From contig CP047152.1 in assembly GCA_041879295.1 (NCBI GenBank), forward strand, positions 935,501 through 999,500: a stretch of DNA of 64,000 nucleotides, read 5' to 3'. The notes below the pieces were generated by a model. It saw nothing but the letters and a program-made list of their open reading frames with translations, did no database searches and was not told where the DNA came from. This DNA is from Pseudomonas putida (GTDB lineage Bacteria; Pseudomonadota; Gammaproteobacteria; Pseudomonadales; Pseudomonadaceae). Of the stretch, positions 8,297-20,900 are shown in pieces (positions within the stretch are counted from its first letter, which is position 1; every line of letters starts with the position of its first letter). The position numbers were made by a program, and so were the translations under genes.

Positions 8297-10461
8297 GCCT
8301 GGGCTCCTTGCAGCTTGGCCAGCGCGGCATCACGCGCGTCATCGATGACGATGCGCCCGGCGTCCAGCACCAGGATGCGGTCGACCCGCTGCAGAACACT
8401 CAGGCGATGGGTTGCGATCACCAGTGTACGGCCCTGACAGAAGCGCTCCAGGTTATCCAGCAGCTTGCGCTCGGTCATGTCGTCCAGCGACGCGGTCGGC
8501 TCGTCCAGCAGCAGCACCTGCGGCTGGCGTACCAGCAGGCGCGACAGCACCAGGGCTTGGCGCTGGCCGCCAGACAAGCCCAGGCCACCTTCTAGGATCA
8601 GATGGTCCATGCCCTTGGGCAGGCGGCGGACGAAGTCCAGTGCGCCAGTGGCGGCCAGTGCGGCCACCAGTTCCTGGTCGCTGGCCTGGCCGGCGCCGAG
8701 GGTGAGGTTTTCCCGCAGGGTGCCGTGGAACAGCCTCGCGTACTGCGGCAGCAGGCCGACGTCACGGCGCAGGTCAGCCGGGTCGAGGTGAGCCATGGCG
8801 ATGCCGTCCAGGCTAATCTCGCCCTGTACCAGGTCCATGGCCCCGCCCAGCGCCTGCAGCAAGGTTGATTTGCCGGCGCCGTTGCGGCCCAGCACGGCAA
8901 TGCGCTCGCCCGGCTGGATGTCCAGCCGGCCAATGTTCAGCACTGGCGGGTACTCTTCGCTGTAGCGGAAGCTGGCCTGGCGCAGGCGGTACTCGCCGTG
9001 AATGGCCGGCAGGTGCACGCGGGCTTCGCCTTCGGGGTGGTCGACCGGCGATTGCATCAGCTTGTCCAGGCCTTGCAGTGCGACCTTGGCCTGCTGCCAG
9101 CGGGTCAGCACATGGGTCAGCTGTGCCAGCGGCGCCATCATTCGCGACGAAAGCATGGATGCCGCCACCAGGCTACCTGTGGTGAGGTCGCCGGCGATGA
9201 CCATGGGTGCGCCGATCACGATTACCACGGCAAACACTGCACCCTGCACGTTCTGCGTCCAGGTCACCAGGCCGTTGGTGAGGGTGCGCAGGCGCAGGTT
9301 GGTGTGCGCACAGGCCGCGTTGTACTGGTTCCATTGCCGTTCGAAGCGTGCCTCTGCCTGCAGTGCCTTGATCTCGTCCAGGCCCTGGATGCTTTCCACC
9401 AGCATGGCGTTGCGCAGCGCCGACTCACGCATCGAGGCATTGGCCAACCGTGCCAGGCGCCGTTGTGCAAGCAACCCTGGCAACACCATGGCCAGCAGCG
9501 CGACCAGCGGGATGAACACCAGCACGCCGCCGATCAGCCAGAACACGAACAGGAACAGCAGGAAGAACGGCAGGTCGGCCAGCACCGTGGCGGTGCTGGA
9601 CGTGATCAGGTCGCGGATCGATTCCAGCTCGCGCAACTGCGAGATGAACGAGCCGGTGGACTTCGGCCGCACCGAGTTGCGCAGGCGCAGGGCATGGCCG
9701 TAGACCAGGTCGCTCACCCGCAGGTCGGCGCGCTTGCCGAGCAGGTCGGTCACCTTCAGCCGCAGCAGGCGCATGCTGAAGTCGAACACCAGTGCCAACA
9801 CCACACCGCCAAACAGGACGTAGAGGGTGGGCAGGGATTCAGCCGGTATCACTCGGTCATACACCTGCATCGAGAACAGTACGCCGGCCAGCGCGAGCAC
9901 GTTGGCCACCAGTGACGCGACCATCACCTGCCCATAGGGGCGCAGGTCGCGCAGTACGATGCGGGCGAACCAGTGGCGGTCGTAAGGGGCGGTGTAGTCG
10001 TCGGTGCGCACATCGCGCAGTGGCCGGGCCGGGCGCAGCAGGGCAACGCGGTTGATGCGGCCTTTCAGGGTGTCGCGGGGCAGGCGCGAAGTCAGGCCTT
10101 GGTCACCGGCAAACACTACCGCCAGGTCGTCCTCTTCGGTCACCGACTCGACCACCGCCAGTTGCCCGTCGTCCAGCTCCAGCACCAGCGGCGTGCGCCA
10201 TTGCCGCAGGCCCTTGGCATCGAAGTGCACGAAGCGCAGTGCCAGCCCCGCCTGACGTGCCATGTGGCGGAGGATTTCATTCAACGGGCGGGCATCCTCC
10301 ACTGCGGCCAGGCGAATACGCTGGGGTGATACGTCCAGGCGGTAGTGGTGCGCCACCTGCAATATCACCTCAAGCCAGGGGCCAAGGTCTGGCCGGTGCG
10401 CGGCGGCCTGCTCCGGCGCGGGTGCCTGGTTGGGCAGGGTCACATCGATCGAATCACTCAT
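8293..10461 (-). CDS. lapI: Type I secretion ABC transporter (ATPase/permease)
   Basis: This encodes 722 residues in three parts. Residues ~25-145 form a C39-peptidase-like domain that contains no cysteine, so it cannot be a protease and should act as a docking domain, as in RTX-adhesin exporters. Residues ~165-455 hold the six-helix membrane domain. Residues ~485-722 are the ATPase with Walker A GRNGAGKST, signature LSGGQ, Walker B VLLLDEPTAS and the switch His (ATHR). It should power one-step export of LapF. It overlaps both neighbours by 4 nt (lapH stop / lapI start and lapI stop / lapJ start), a tight operon. Confidence 0.9.
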   Translation of the reverse strand: MSDSIDVTLPNQAPAPEQAAAHRPDLGPWLEVILQVAHHYRLDVSPQRIRLAAVEDARPLNEILRHMARQAGLALRFVHFDAKGLRQWRTPLVLELDDGQLAVVESVTEEDDLAVVFAGDQGLTSRLPRDTLKGRINRVALLRPARPLRDVRTDDYTAPYDRHWFARIVLRDLRPYGQVMVASLVANVLALAGVLFSMQVYDRVIPAESLPTLYVLFGGVVLALVFDFSMRLLRLKVTDLLGKRADLRVSDLVYGHALRLRNSVRPKSTGSFISQLRELESIRDLITSSTATVLADLPFFLLFLFVFWLIGGVLVFIPLVALLAMVLPGLLAQRRLARLANASMRESALRNAMLVESIQGLDEIKALQAEARFERQWNQYNAACAHTNLRLRTLTNGLVTWTQNVQGAVFAVVIVIGAPMVIAGDLTTGSLVAASMLSSRMMAPLAQLTHVLTRWQQAKVALQGLDKLMQSPVDHPEGEARVHLPAIHGEYRLRQASFRYSEEYPPVLNIGRLDIQPGERIAVLGRNGAGKSTLLQALGGAMDLVQGEISLDGIAMAHLDPADLRRDVGLLPQYARLFHGTLRENLTLGAGQASDQELVAALAATGALDFVRRLPKGMDHLILEGGLGLSGGQRQALVLSRLLVRQPQVLLLDEPTASLDDMTERKLLDNLERFCQGRTLVIATHRLSVLQRVDRILVLDAGRIVIDDARDAALAKLQGAQA

Positions 10462-11894
10462 GGCTGGATCTCCACACCTTGCAGGTTGCGCCCCTCAAGG
10501 CCAAAGGCCGTGCGCAGGGCGCCGGTGTTGTACAGGCAGTCGACATCCAGGCGCAGCAGATCGGAGCGGGTGCCGGCAAGTTCGAAGCGTGACTGGTAGA
10601 TCTCCTGCTCGGCGTTGAGCAGGTCGAGCAGTGGCCGTGTGCCCAGGTCCAGGTACTGACGCCCGTAGAGCATGCGTGCTTCCTGAATACTGGCCTGGCG
10701 CGCTTCCAGCGAGGTCAGCCGGCGGCTTAGCCCGGAGGTTTGCGCCATGGCTTCGGCCAGGCCCCGACGCGCCTGCAGGCGGGCGGCGTCCTCGGCGGAG
10801 TCGGCTGCGGTCAGCGCGTGGCTGGCCGCGCGGGTACGGGCGCTGATGGAGCCCCCTTGGTAGATGGGGACTTCGACGTTCAGGTAGATGCCTGCCTGGG
10901 TGCGGTCCAGTCGTGAGTTATCGCGGTTATAGTCGTCGTCCAGGTAATGATTGACCTGCGGTTGCAGCGATAGGGTGGGGTAGGCCTCCGCCTTGGCCTG
11001 GGCCAGTTCAGCTTGGCCCTGTGCGCGCTGGGCCAAGGCCATCAGCACGGCGGGCAGGCGGTCATCACCCTGTGCAGGGCGCTTGCAGGCCTGGTTCAGC
11101 TCAGCGGGTGAGCCCTCGGCCAGTGCCGGAGGGGTAACGCGGCCCATCAGCGCCGCCAGGGTCGAGCGCCAGCGCTCGTACTGCGACTGGTACTCCTCCA
11201 GGGTGGCACGGGCGCTTTCCACGCGGGACTCGGCCTGCACCACGTCGGAACGGGTGCTGGCGCCCATGTCGCTACGCTGGCGGGCCATGCCGGCAATGTC
11301 GCCCACGCCGCGAATCTGATCGCGGGCAATCGTCAGCAGTTGCTCGTATCGGCGGGTTTCGATCCAGGCATAGGCTGTGTCGCGGGCCAGATCGTCGACC
11401 ACCAGCAGGATATTGGCCTGGGCGCGGGCGGCAGCCGCCTGGGCGGCATTGACGGCGCTGTCGACCTTGCCGAAGTCATAGAGCATTTGCTTGAGCGACA
11501 GGTTCAGGGCCTGGCTATTGCGGTCGCCGCCATAACCGGTGTCATAACCGGTGCGCAGACCGCCGGAAATCTGTGGGTAGTACCCCGCACGGGCGACGTT
11601 GATGCCTTCGCCCTGCTTGTAAAGGTTGCCGATGGCCTCAGCGATGCTCGGGTGCCATTGCGCTGCCTGCAGCACTGCGTCGGTAAGGCTCAGCCGTTCG
11701 CCACTGGCGACCGGGGCCATGCCGATGGGGGGGCGGGCGGGCACCGCTTCGGGCGCATCGCGTAACAACGATGGCCCGATCTGGCGCAGGTGGGGGTCTA
11801 TATCATCGGCTGCCTGGGCAACCGGGTGGAAGTTCAGGGCCAGGAGCCCGAATGCTCCCAGCAACAGCGGTGACAGCGGACTGCTTCGCTTCAC
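10458..11894 (-). CDS. lapH: TolC-family outer-membrane channel of the LapF secretion system
   Basis: This 478-residue protein has a signal peptide ending near PVAQA/ADDI. Two OEP repeats of long coiled-coil helices follow, for example 'SLTDAVLQAAQWHPSIAEAIGNLYKQGEGINVARAGYYPQISGG', the usual TolC start. The C-terminal half repeats the pattern ('AYPTLSLQPQVNHYLDDDYN'). It supplies the outer-membrane tunnel for type I export. The start is GTG at 11894 with AAGGGA upstream. It is the first gene of lapHIJ and starts 63 nt after the lapF stop, so read-through from lapF is possible. Confidence 0.88.
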   Translation of the reverse strand: MKRSSPLSPLLLGAFGLLALNFHPVAQAADDIDPHLRQIGPSLLRDAPEAVPARPPIGMAPVASGERLSLTDAVLQAAQWHPSIAEAIGNLYKQGEGINVARAGYYPQISGGLRTGYDTGYGGDRNSQALNLSLKQMLYDFGKVDSAVNAAQAAAARAQANILLVVDDLARDTAYAWIETRRYEQLLTIARDQIRGVGDIAGMARQRSDMGASTRSDVVQAESRVESARATLEEYQSQYERWRSTLAALMGRVTPPALAEGSPAELNQACKRPAQGDDRLPAVLMALAQRAQGQAELAQAKAEAYPTLSLQPQVNHYLDDDYNRDNSRLDRTQAGIYLNVEVPIYQGGSISARTRAASHALTAADSAEDAARLQARRGLAEAMAQTSGLSRRLTSLEARQASIQEARMLYGRQYLDLGTRPLLDLLNAEQEIYQSRFELAGTRSDLLRLDVDCLYNTGALRTAFGLEGRNLQGVEIQP

Positions 11895-11922
11895 ATAGTT
11901 CCCTTACTGCTGGTCGTCCATG

Positions 11923-11945
11923 CCGCCGGGCATTCACCCGGCGGG
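11923..11945. repeat. GC hairpin between lapF and lapH
   Basis: CCGCCGGG (11923-11930) pairs with CCCGGCGG (11937-11944) around CATTCA. There is no T-run on the minus strand. It may attenuate read-through from lapF into the secretion genes or protect the lapF mRNA end. Confidence 0.5.
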
Positions 11946-11957
11946 TTTGCAGCGGCC

Positions 11958-14900
11958 TCAAACCACATGGATACCGTTTTGTACCCACAGGTGATGGCTT
12001 GGATCCTCCTGGGCCGTGTATTGGTTATAGTCGACGCCGTCGGCAGTTTGGTTCCCGACCAGCGTCCAGTTGTCCGTCATGTGAACCGAGTCTTGGTCGT
12101 CCCCCTTGATAATCAGTGTGTCGGTACCGGTTTCGGTGATTGCCACCACGTCCCCCAGGTTGAGGGTGAGCGCCACCGAGCTGGTGTCGTTGAGGTCGAG
12201 GATTTCGATGTCGTGCACGCGCTCGGCCAGGTTGCCCAGGTCGATACTGGCGTCACCGCCGCCCCACAACAGGGTGTCGGTACCTGTACCACCATCGACG
12301 CTGGCGAAGTTCTGGTCGACTATCACCAGCGTGTCGTCACCCGCCCCCCCTTGCAGGGTGATGTGGCCACCCTGGCTGCCATTGAGGTGGTCGTCGCCGT
12401 CGGTGCCGGCGATCACATCGGTGGCCGCTGCCAGGCTGGCGAGTGCCGCTGATTCGTCGCCGCTATCAGCCATCAGCGATGTGGTCGTGGTGAGGCCGGC
12501 AGCATCGTCCACGTTGATGGTCAGGGTTGCGGTGTCGGTAGTGCCGTTCGGGTGGCTGAGCTCGTAGGTGAAGGTGTCTTGCTGGCCGACCACCGCCGAG
12601 GTGAGCCCCGCGTTGAGGGTGTAGGTGTAGCTGCCGTCGGCATGCACCAGCAACGTGCCGTAGGTGCCGGCCACGCTCACCCCGTTGTAGCCTGGGATGG
12701 TGTAGGTGTTGGCCGCTGTCAGCACGCTCAGCACGGTCAAGGCCGAACCGATGTTGTCGTCAGTCAGCAGGTTGCCGGTGGCTGCTGTCGCGCCACTGAC
12801 CACGAACTCGGTCAGGTACGTTGTGGTGGTGTTCAGGCTGGTGGTGATGGAGCTGAGCAAGCCGATGCCGCCAGCGGTGACACGGACGTGGTAGGTACCG
12901 GCGCCCTGATTCTCGAAGGTATACCCGGCGCCGCCCCCCAGCACGCTGATCAGCGAACCACCCGGCACCGACTGCACCAGCACGTACTGGCCGGTGGCCG
13001 GGTTGAGCTTGAGCAGCTCGATGGTAGTGCCGTTGAGCAGGCTCAACAGGTTGGCGGAGTTGACCACCACTTGCAGGTCGGCCGTGGTGTCGGCGGCAAC
13101 CGTGGTGGTGTAGGTGGCCTGGCGGGTACCGATCAATGGCAGGCTCAACGAGCCCAGCGTACTGCTGCTGGTGTCCACGCGGTTGTCCAGGGTGACTTGG
13201 CTGCTACCAACGTCGTTGACTGCGTCGACCACCGTGGCCGGTGCACCGTAGTTGGTGTCGCTCCAGATCTCCGTGGCTTGCGGGCTGTCGATGCGCACGT
13301 ACAGGTTGGCGGTATCGGACAGGCCGTTAGGGTGCACCAGTTGGTAACTGAACACGTCTACTTTGCCGACACTGTTCGGGCTGCCGTTGGGCGTGTAGGT
13401 GTAGCTGCCGTCCGCACTGATCACCAAGGTGCCGTACTGGCCCTGAACCGTTGTGGCGGTCCCGGCCGAGACGTAGCTGCCGTTTTTTAGTACTTGCAGC
13501 ACGGCGGCGCTGTCCGGGCCACTGGCATCCACCGCGCCATCGGTGCCCACGTCGGTAATGACGTTGCCGGAGGTGGCAATGCCGGTGCCGGTGAATTGGG
13601 TCAGGCTGGTGGAGACGATGTCCAACGTGGTGCTCACTTCGGTGACCAGGCCGATGCCGCCACTGCCCACGGTCAGTCGGTAATCACCTGCTTGCAGCAC
13701 GCCGATGTCCACCTGCAAGCCGATTGGCAGCACGATCAGGTCGAGCAGGCCCTGAGTGTTGCCGGTGGCGATGGTCACCCAGGCGCCGCTGGCGTCTTTC
13801 ACCTGCAGGGTGAAGCTGGTGTTGTTGAGTAGTGCCAGCACGCTGTTGGTGGTCAGTGTGAGGGTAGGGTCGGCCGTGCTGCCTGCTGTCACCGTCCAGG
13901 TGTAGGTCTTGGTAAAGCCGGACAGCAGCGTGGTGAAGCTGTCGGTGTAGGTCTTCGTGGCGCTGACCGCTTCCAGGTTGACCGTGGCTGTGGCCAGGTT
14001 GTCGCTGGCGATGACCGGCGCGTTGGCATCCACATCCGGTGCAGTGACGTTGACGTTGCCCGACACGTTACCGCGCGGGTCGCTGAGGGTCACAGACAGG
14101 ATCTGGCCGTTGTCCTGAGGCGGGCTCAGGGTCACAGTGAAGGTGCCGTCCGCCTGCACCGTTGCGGTTTGCAGCACGGTACCACCGGCGCTGCGTACGG
14201 TTACGGTGGCACCCACTTCGCCCGTACCGGTGAGGGTACTGCCGTCAGCACTGAATTGCAGGTTGCCGGCAGCCGCAGGCGGTGTCAGGTCCGGTGCGGT
14301 CAGCGCAGTGCCTGTGGACACGTTACCGGCGCTGTCGGTGAGGGTGACGCTGAGCGCCTGGTTGTCGATCTGCGCCGCAGCCAGACTGACCACGAACAGG
14401 CCGTTGCTGCCCACCGTTGCGGTACCCAGTACGGTACCGGCGCTGTTGCGCACGGTGACCGTGCTGCCGATCTGGCCAGAACCACTGACCGAGGTGCCGT
14501 TGGCGTTGATGGTGGCCAGCGGGGCGGCTGGCGGTGTGGTATCCGGCGCAGTCAGGCTGGTGCTGGCGGACAAGTTGCCGGCAGCATCGGCCTGGCGTAC
14601 CACCAGCAGTTGCCCGTCGTTCTGTGGCGAGGTCAAGGTAATGCTGAAGGTGCCGTTGGCTTGCACCACTCCGGTACCGACCTGGCCGTTCGGGCCTTGG
14701 ACGGTAACGGTAGCGCCCGCTTCACCGCTACCGGTAAGCACGCTACCCGAGCCATCGATGGCGATGTTGGTAGGGACGGCAGGTGGCTGCAGGTCTGCGG
14801 CGGTGTAGCTTGTGCTGCCGGACGCATTGCCGGCAGCGTCAGCCTGGCTCACGCCCAGTACCTGGCCGTTGAGCTGCGCGGCGTTCAGGTTGACGGTGAA

Positions 14901-17900
14901 GACGCCACCGCCATTCACCACCGCCGTGCCGAGCACGTTGTTGCTGGCATCACGCACTGTCACCGTGGCACCGGCTTCACCCGTGCCGGTCAGCACCAGG
15001 CCATTGACAGAGAGGCTGGTCACCACCGGGTTGGCCGGTGGCGTGATGTCAGCTGCTTGCAGGAAGGTCGGCTGCGATTCGCCGCCGACCAGTGCCACCG
15101 CTGTCACCGAAATGTGCTCGCCGTTGAGCTGGGCTGCGTCCAGCGTCAGGGTGAAGGAGCCGCCCAGGGTTGCGCTGCCTGTACCGATCAGGTTGCCTGC
15201 GGCATCGTACACGCGAATGTCCACACCGCTTGGTGCACTGCCTGTCAGGGTCAGGCCGTCGCTGCCCAAGGTCACGTCGGTTGGCGGCACGGGTGGTGCG
15301 ACCAAGGGTGTGACGTAGGTCGCGACCGCAGAAGTATTGATACCGTCAGACTGTGTCACTTCCAGGGTGGCGAGCGAGCCCGCCGCCGGCACCAGTGTTA
15401 TCTGGAAGTTGCCAGCGGCATCCACCACGCCGGTGCCGATCACGCTTCCGTCGAGGCTGACGGTGACCGTGGCATTGGCTTCGCCTTTGCCGGTCAGCAC
15501 GTTGAAGGTGTTGTTGATCGCCAGGTTGGTTACCAGGTCGGGTGGCGAGGTGTCGTTGGTCTGGTAAGGGACGGCCACCGAAGCGTTGCCGGCATCATCC
15601 GTGGACACCACCGTCAGCAACTGCCCATTGTTCTGTGCCGGGCTGATCGGCACAGTGAACTGGCCGTTCTCATCCACTTCCACCGTGCCCACGATATTGT
15701 TGTCCGGGCCGCGTACCGTGATGGTGCTGCCGGCTTCGGCGGTACCTGTCATCGACGTACCGGCTGCGTTGAGCAGCAGGTCGGTCGGCTGTACCGGTGG
15801 CGTCAGGTCTGGCGCAGTCACTGCCAGTGGTATCGACGGGTTGCCAGTGGCGTCCTGGGCGATGATGGTCAGCGTTTCGCCGTTGATTTGCGGGAGGTTC
15901 AGGTCAAGGACGAAGGTGCCGTCCGGATCTACCGTCACCTGGCCCAGCAGGTCACCGTTGTTGTTGACCACGGTGACGCGGGTGCCGGCTTCGGCGGTAC
16001 CGGTCACCTGGGTACCGCTGTCGTTGATGACGGCGATCACGGTGGCAGGTGGTGTGGTGTCCGTCGCCGTGACCGAACTGATTGGCGAGATATTGCCGGC
16101 TGCATCGGTCAGTGTTACCTGCAGCACCTGGCCATCGAGTTGCGCCGCATCCAGCTCGACGATGAAGGTCCCGTCGGCGCCCACTGTGCCGGTTCCGACC
16201 TGCGTGGTACCGACGTACACGCGCACGATGGCGCCCACTTCGCCGATACCGCCCAGCTCGTCACCTGCCGCATTGAGCCGCAGCTCTGTTGCTGCCGCTG
16301 GCGGCGTGAGGTCCGGCGCTTGCACGTTGACCGGCAGGCTGACGTTGCCGGGTGGGTCGGCCTGCAGCACCGACAGTGTCTGGTTGTTGATCTGTGCAGG
16401 TGACAGTTCGACGCTGAAACTGCCATCAGCAAGCACGATACCAGTGCCCAATACGGTACCGGCTGCGTTACTGACGATTACTGTGGCGCCGGCCTCGCCC
16501 AGGCCGCTGACCACACTGCCGTCGGCGTTGATCACCACTAGGGTGAGCGGGGCGGGTGGGGTGAAGTCCGGGGTTTGCAGGGTTGCCACTGCCGACACGT
16601 TGCCCGCCGCATCGGCCTGGGTGAAGCTGAGCAGTTCGGCGTTACCCAGCGCCGGGCTCAGCGTGATGGTGAAGTGGCCACTGGCATCGACGGTGGCGCT
16701 GCCGATTTCCTCGCCTGCCGGGTTGGTCACGGTCACCTGCGCGCCCACTTCGCCGCGGCCGGTGAGGGTGACACCATCACCGGAAATCGCCAGTTCGCCT
16801 GGTGCCGTTGGCGGGGTGGTATCGGGGGCGGTGATGGCGCTGGCGGCAGACTGGTTGCCAGCCGCATCGCCCAGCACTACTTGCACCTGTTGGCCGTTGG
16901 CCTGAGGCGATGCGAGGTTGACCTGGAAGGTGCCGTCGGCGCGCACCGTGGCACTGCCCAGCACCGAACCATCGGCGGCGAGCACCCGCACGGCGGCACC
17001 CGCTTCGCCGGTACCGTTCAGCAAGCTGCCACCCCCGGCGAAAGCCAGGTTGTCGGCCGCATCCGGCGCGACGCGGTCAGGGGCTGTCAGGCTGACGCTG
17101 TTGGACTCGTTGCCGGCCACATCGGACTGGCTGGCGCTGAGCTGTTCGCCGTTAATTTGCGCGGCGCTCAGGTTGACGTTGAAGGTGCCATTGGCATCGA
17201 CCACGGCAGTGCCCAAGTCGACACCGCCTTCGCCAAGCACGGTAACGGTGGCACCTGCTTCACCGCGGCCACTGAGTACCAGGCCGTCGCTGGACAACAC
17301 CAGGTTGGTCAGTGGTTGCGGTGCCGTGGTGTCTGGTGCCTGCAGGGTTGCGGGCAATGATACGGTGCCATCGGTACCCGTTGCGCTGATCTGCAGCACT
17401 TCGCCATTGGCCTGTGCACTACCCAGATTGACAGTGAACGTGCCGTCGTTGGCGACCGGGCTGCTGCCCAGCAATACGCCGTTGGGGCCGTACACCTTGA
17501 TTGTGCTGCCCGTCTCGGCGGTGCCGGTCACCGACAGGCCGTCGGCGGCCAGTACCAGGTTGTCCGGTGTTGCCGGTGCCAGTACGCCCGGTGCAGTCAC
17601 GCTTTGTGCAGGGGAGACGTTCTGTGCGGCATCGGCCTGGACCACGTTCAGGCTCTCACCCGTGATCGCTGTCGGTGAAAGGGACACGGTGAAGTGACCG
17701 TCGGCCGTCACTGTGGCGCTACCCAGCACGGTACCGTCCGGTGCCCGTACGGTCACGGTTGCGCCTGCTTCGCCATCGCCTGTCAGGGTGGCGCCATCGG
17801 CGGAGACCGCCAAGTTGGTCACGGCGGCCGGCGGCGTGGTGTCGGCTGCGGTGTAAGGTGCGGCCGGCGACACGTTGCCAGCTGCGTCGGTGGCAGTCAC

Positions 17901-20900
17901 CTGCAGCGTCTGGCCATTGGTCTGGGCACTGTTCAAGGCGACCTGGAAGGTGCCGTTGCTGCCGGCTACCGCTGTGCCCAGCACGTTGCCGCTGGCATCG
18001 CGCACGGTCACGGTGCTGCCGGCCTCGGCGGTACCGGTCAGTTGCAGCCCGGTACTGGACAGGGCGAGTGCTGTCGGTGCCGCAGGCGGGGTGAAGTCCG
18101 GCGCGGTGACCGCCACGGCGGTGGAAGTGTTGTTGCCCGCGTCGGTCTGCGTAACGCTCAGGTGCTGGGCGTTGAGCTGAGCGCTGTTCAAGGTGAGGGT
18201 AAAGCTGCCATTGGCCGCTACCAGGCCGGTGCCTATGATGGTCCCGTCCGGGCCGTGAACGGTGACCGTGGCACCGGCTTCGCCAAGGCCAGTCAGGGTC
18301 AGGCCGTTGTTGTTCAGCACCACGTTGGACAGCGGCGCGGGCGGGGTCAGGTCCGGGGTTGTCACATTGATTGCCGGCGAGGTGTTGCTGGCGGCATCCA
18401 CTTGCGTCACGCCGATGACCTGGCCGTTGGTTTGCGGCGTGTCGAAGGTCACCGTGAAGCGACCGTCTGCGCTCACCGTGGCGGTGCCGAGCAAGGCACC
18501 TGAGGCGTTGCGTACCTGTACCGTCGCGCCTACTTCACCGCTGCCGGAAAGCTGCCGGCCGTCCTGGCTCAACACTGGGTTAGTGATGGCCGCTGGCGGC
18601 GTGTGGTCTGGCGTGGCCAGGCTGGCCGGGCCGGACACATTGCCCGCAGCATCACTGAGGGTGACCTGCAGTGGGCTACCGGTGACTTGCGCGCTGGGCA
18701 GGGTGATCTGGAATTGGCCGCTTTGGTTGACGGTGCCGGTGGCCAGGATGGCACCACTGGCATCGCGTACGGTGACGCTGGCACCGGCTTCGCCCTGGCC
18801 GCTGAGCACGGTGGCTGCGCTGTTGAGGCTGAGGTTACTGGCCGCCAGCGGTGCCTGCAGGTCAGGCGCTTGCAGGGTGGACGCGAGCGAAACGTTACCT
18901 GCGGCATCAGCCTGGGTGACGATCAGGTTCTGCCCATTGGCCACGGCCGGCGAAAAGATGACGCTGAACAGGCCATTGCTGCCGACGGTAGCAGTCCCCA
19001 GCACGGTGCCTTGTGAGTCAGTCACGCGCACGGTTGCACCGACTTCACCCTGGCCGGTCAGTGTACTGCCGGTTGCGTCGAGGTTTACCTGTGTCGGCGC
19101 GTCTGGTGCCGTGGTGTCACTGGCCACGACGGTGGCCGGCACCGAAGGCTGGCCATCGACGGTAGCCTTGGCACTGACCTGCAAGATCTGGGCGTTGAGC
19201 TGGGCGCTCTGGAAGAACACACGGAAGGTGCCGTCGCTGCCGACCGTGGCGCTACCCAGAGTGGTGCCCCCGGAGGTCACGGTAATCAGCGAGCCGACCG
19301 TACCCTGGCCGGTCAGCAAAAAGCCGTCGGCGCTGATGGCAAGGGCCGAAGGCGTGGCCACTTCGGCACCGGTCGGGCCAGCCAGTGGTACTTCAGGCGA
19401 TTCGTTGCCGGCAGGGTCGATCACCGCCACATCAACCGTTTCGCCTGATGCCAGCGGTGGGTCGACCGGTATGACGAAGGTGCCGTCCGGCCCTACGGTT
19501 ACAGTGCCGCGCACGCTGTCATCCGGGTTGCGGACTTCCACTGTGCTGCCAGGCTCGGCTGTGCCGCCGACCGTGCTGCCGTCCGGGCTTACGGTAAGGC
19601 CGGTGGCTGGTTCTGGGTTGGTCGTGTCCGGAGCGGTGACTGAGACCGGCGCCGAGTCGTTGCCGGCTGCGTCGGTCACTACCACGGTTACGGTCTGGCC
19701 GTTGTTCTGCGGGGTATCCAGCGGCACGTTGAAACTGCCATCCGGGTTGACCGCCACGGTGATCACATTGCCGGCCCCATCACTCACGGTCACCGAACTG
19801 GCGCCAGGTGCGTTACCGCTCACAGCCGTGCCATCGCTGCTGACTGCAACGTCGGTGGGCAGTGCCGGTGGCGTGATGTCAGGCGCAAGGATCGGGCTGG
19901 GCTGCGAAATGTTGCCGGCCGCATCGGTCAGCGTCACATCCAGGGCCTGGCCGTCCAACTGGGCGGGCGATAGTGGGACAGTGAAGCTACCGCCTGCGGG
20001 CACGACGATGGTGCCTACCAACGTGCCGTCGCCAAGCTTCACTTCCACCGTGGAGCCAGCTTCGCCTGTACCTTGGATGGCGTTGCCAGCCGGGGTGATC
20101 GTGAGGTCGGCAGGCGCAGCCGGCGCAGTGCTGTCGTCAGCGGTGAAAGTGGCCGACGGCGAGGCATTGCCGCCGCCATCGATCAGCACCACCGACAGTA
20201 CTTCACCGTTGGTCTGGGCGGGGGAGAGTACCACTTCGAACGTACCGTCTGCATTCACCGGCATGGTGCCTAGCAGGTCACCCGCAGCATTGCGTACCTC
20301 TACGGTGCTGCCTGCCTCGCCCTGCCCGCTGAGCAGTGTGCCGGTAGGGTCAAGGCCGAGCCCCTGCGCCGGCAGCGGTGCCTCGAAGTCAGGTGCGGTC
20401 ACGGTGCCTGCGGGCGAGCCGTTGCCGCTATTGTCCGCCTGAGTGACAGACAGCGTCTGGCCATTGAGCTGTGGCGGGTCGATTGCTACCTGGAAGGTGC
20501 CATCGGGCTGGACCGTTGCGGTGCCCAGTACCGCGCCGCCAGTGCCTGTCACGGTCACCTGCGCACCCGGCTCGCCGCTGCCGCTCAGGCTGCTGCCGTC
20601 GCCAGCCAGGACCAGAGCGGTGGGGCTCTCGGGTGCCTGGGTATCCGGTGCTGACAAGTCGACCGCCGCTGACAGGTTGCCGGCCACGTCGCGTTGCTCC
20701 ACGGTCAGTGCCTGGCCGTTGGTCTGCGGGGTGTCGAGGGTGATTTCGAAAGCGCCGCCAGCGCCGACCACCATGCTGCCCAACACGCTGCCGTCCGGCG
20801 CGCGCACGGTAACGGTGGCGCCCGGTTCGCCGTTGCCGGTGATCGTGGTACCGGTGCCGTCGATGGCCGGGTTGGTGACCACTTGCGGTGGGGTGGAGTC

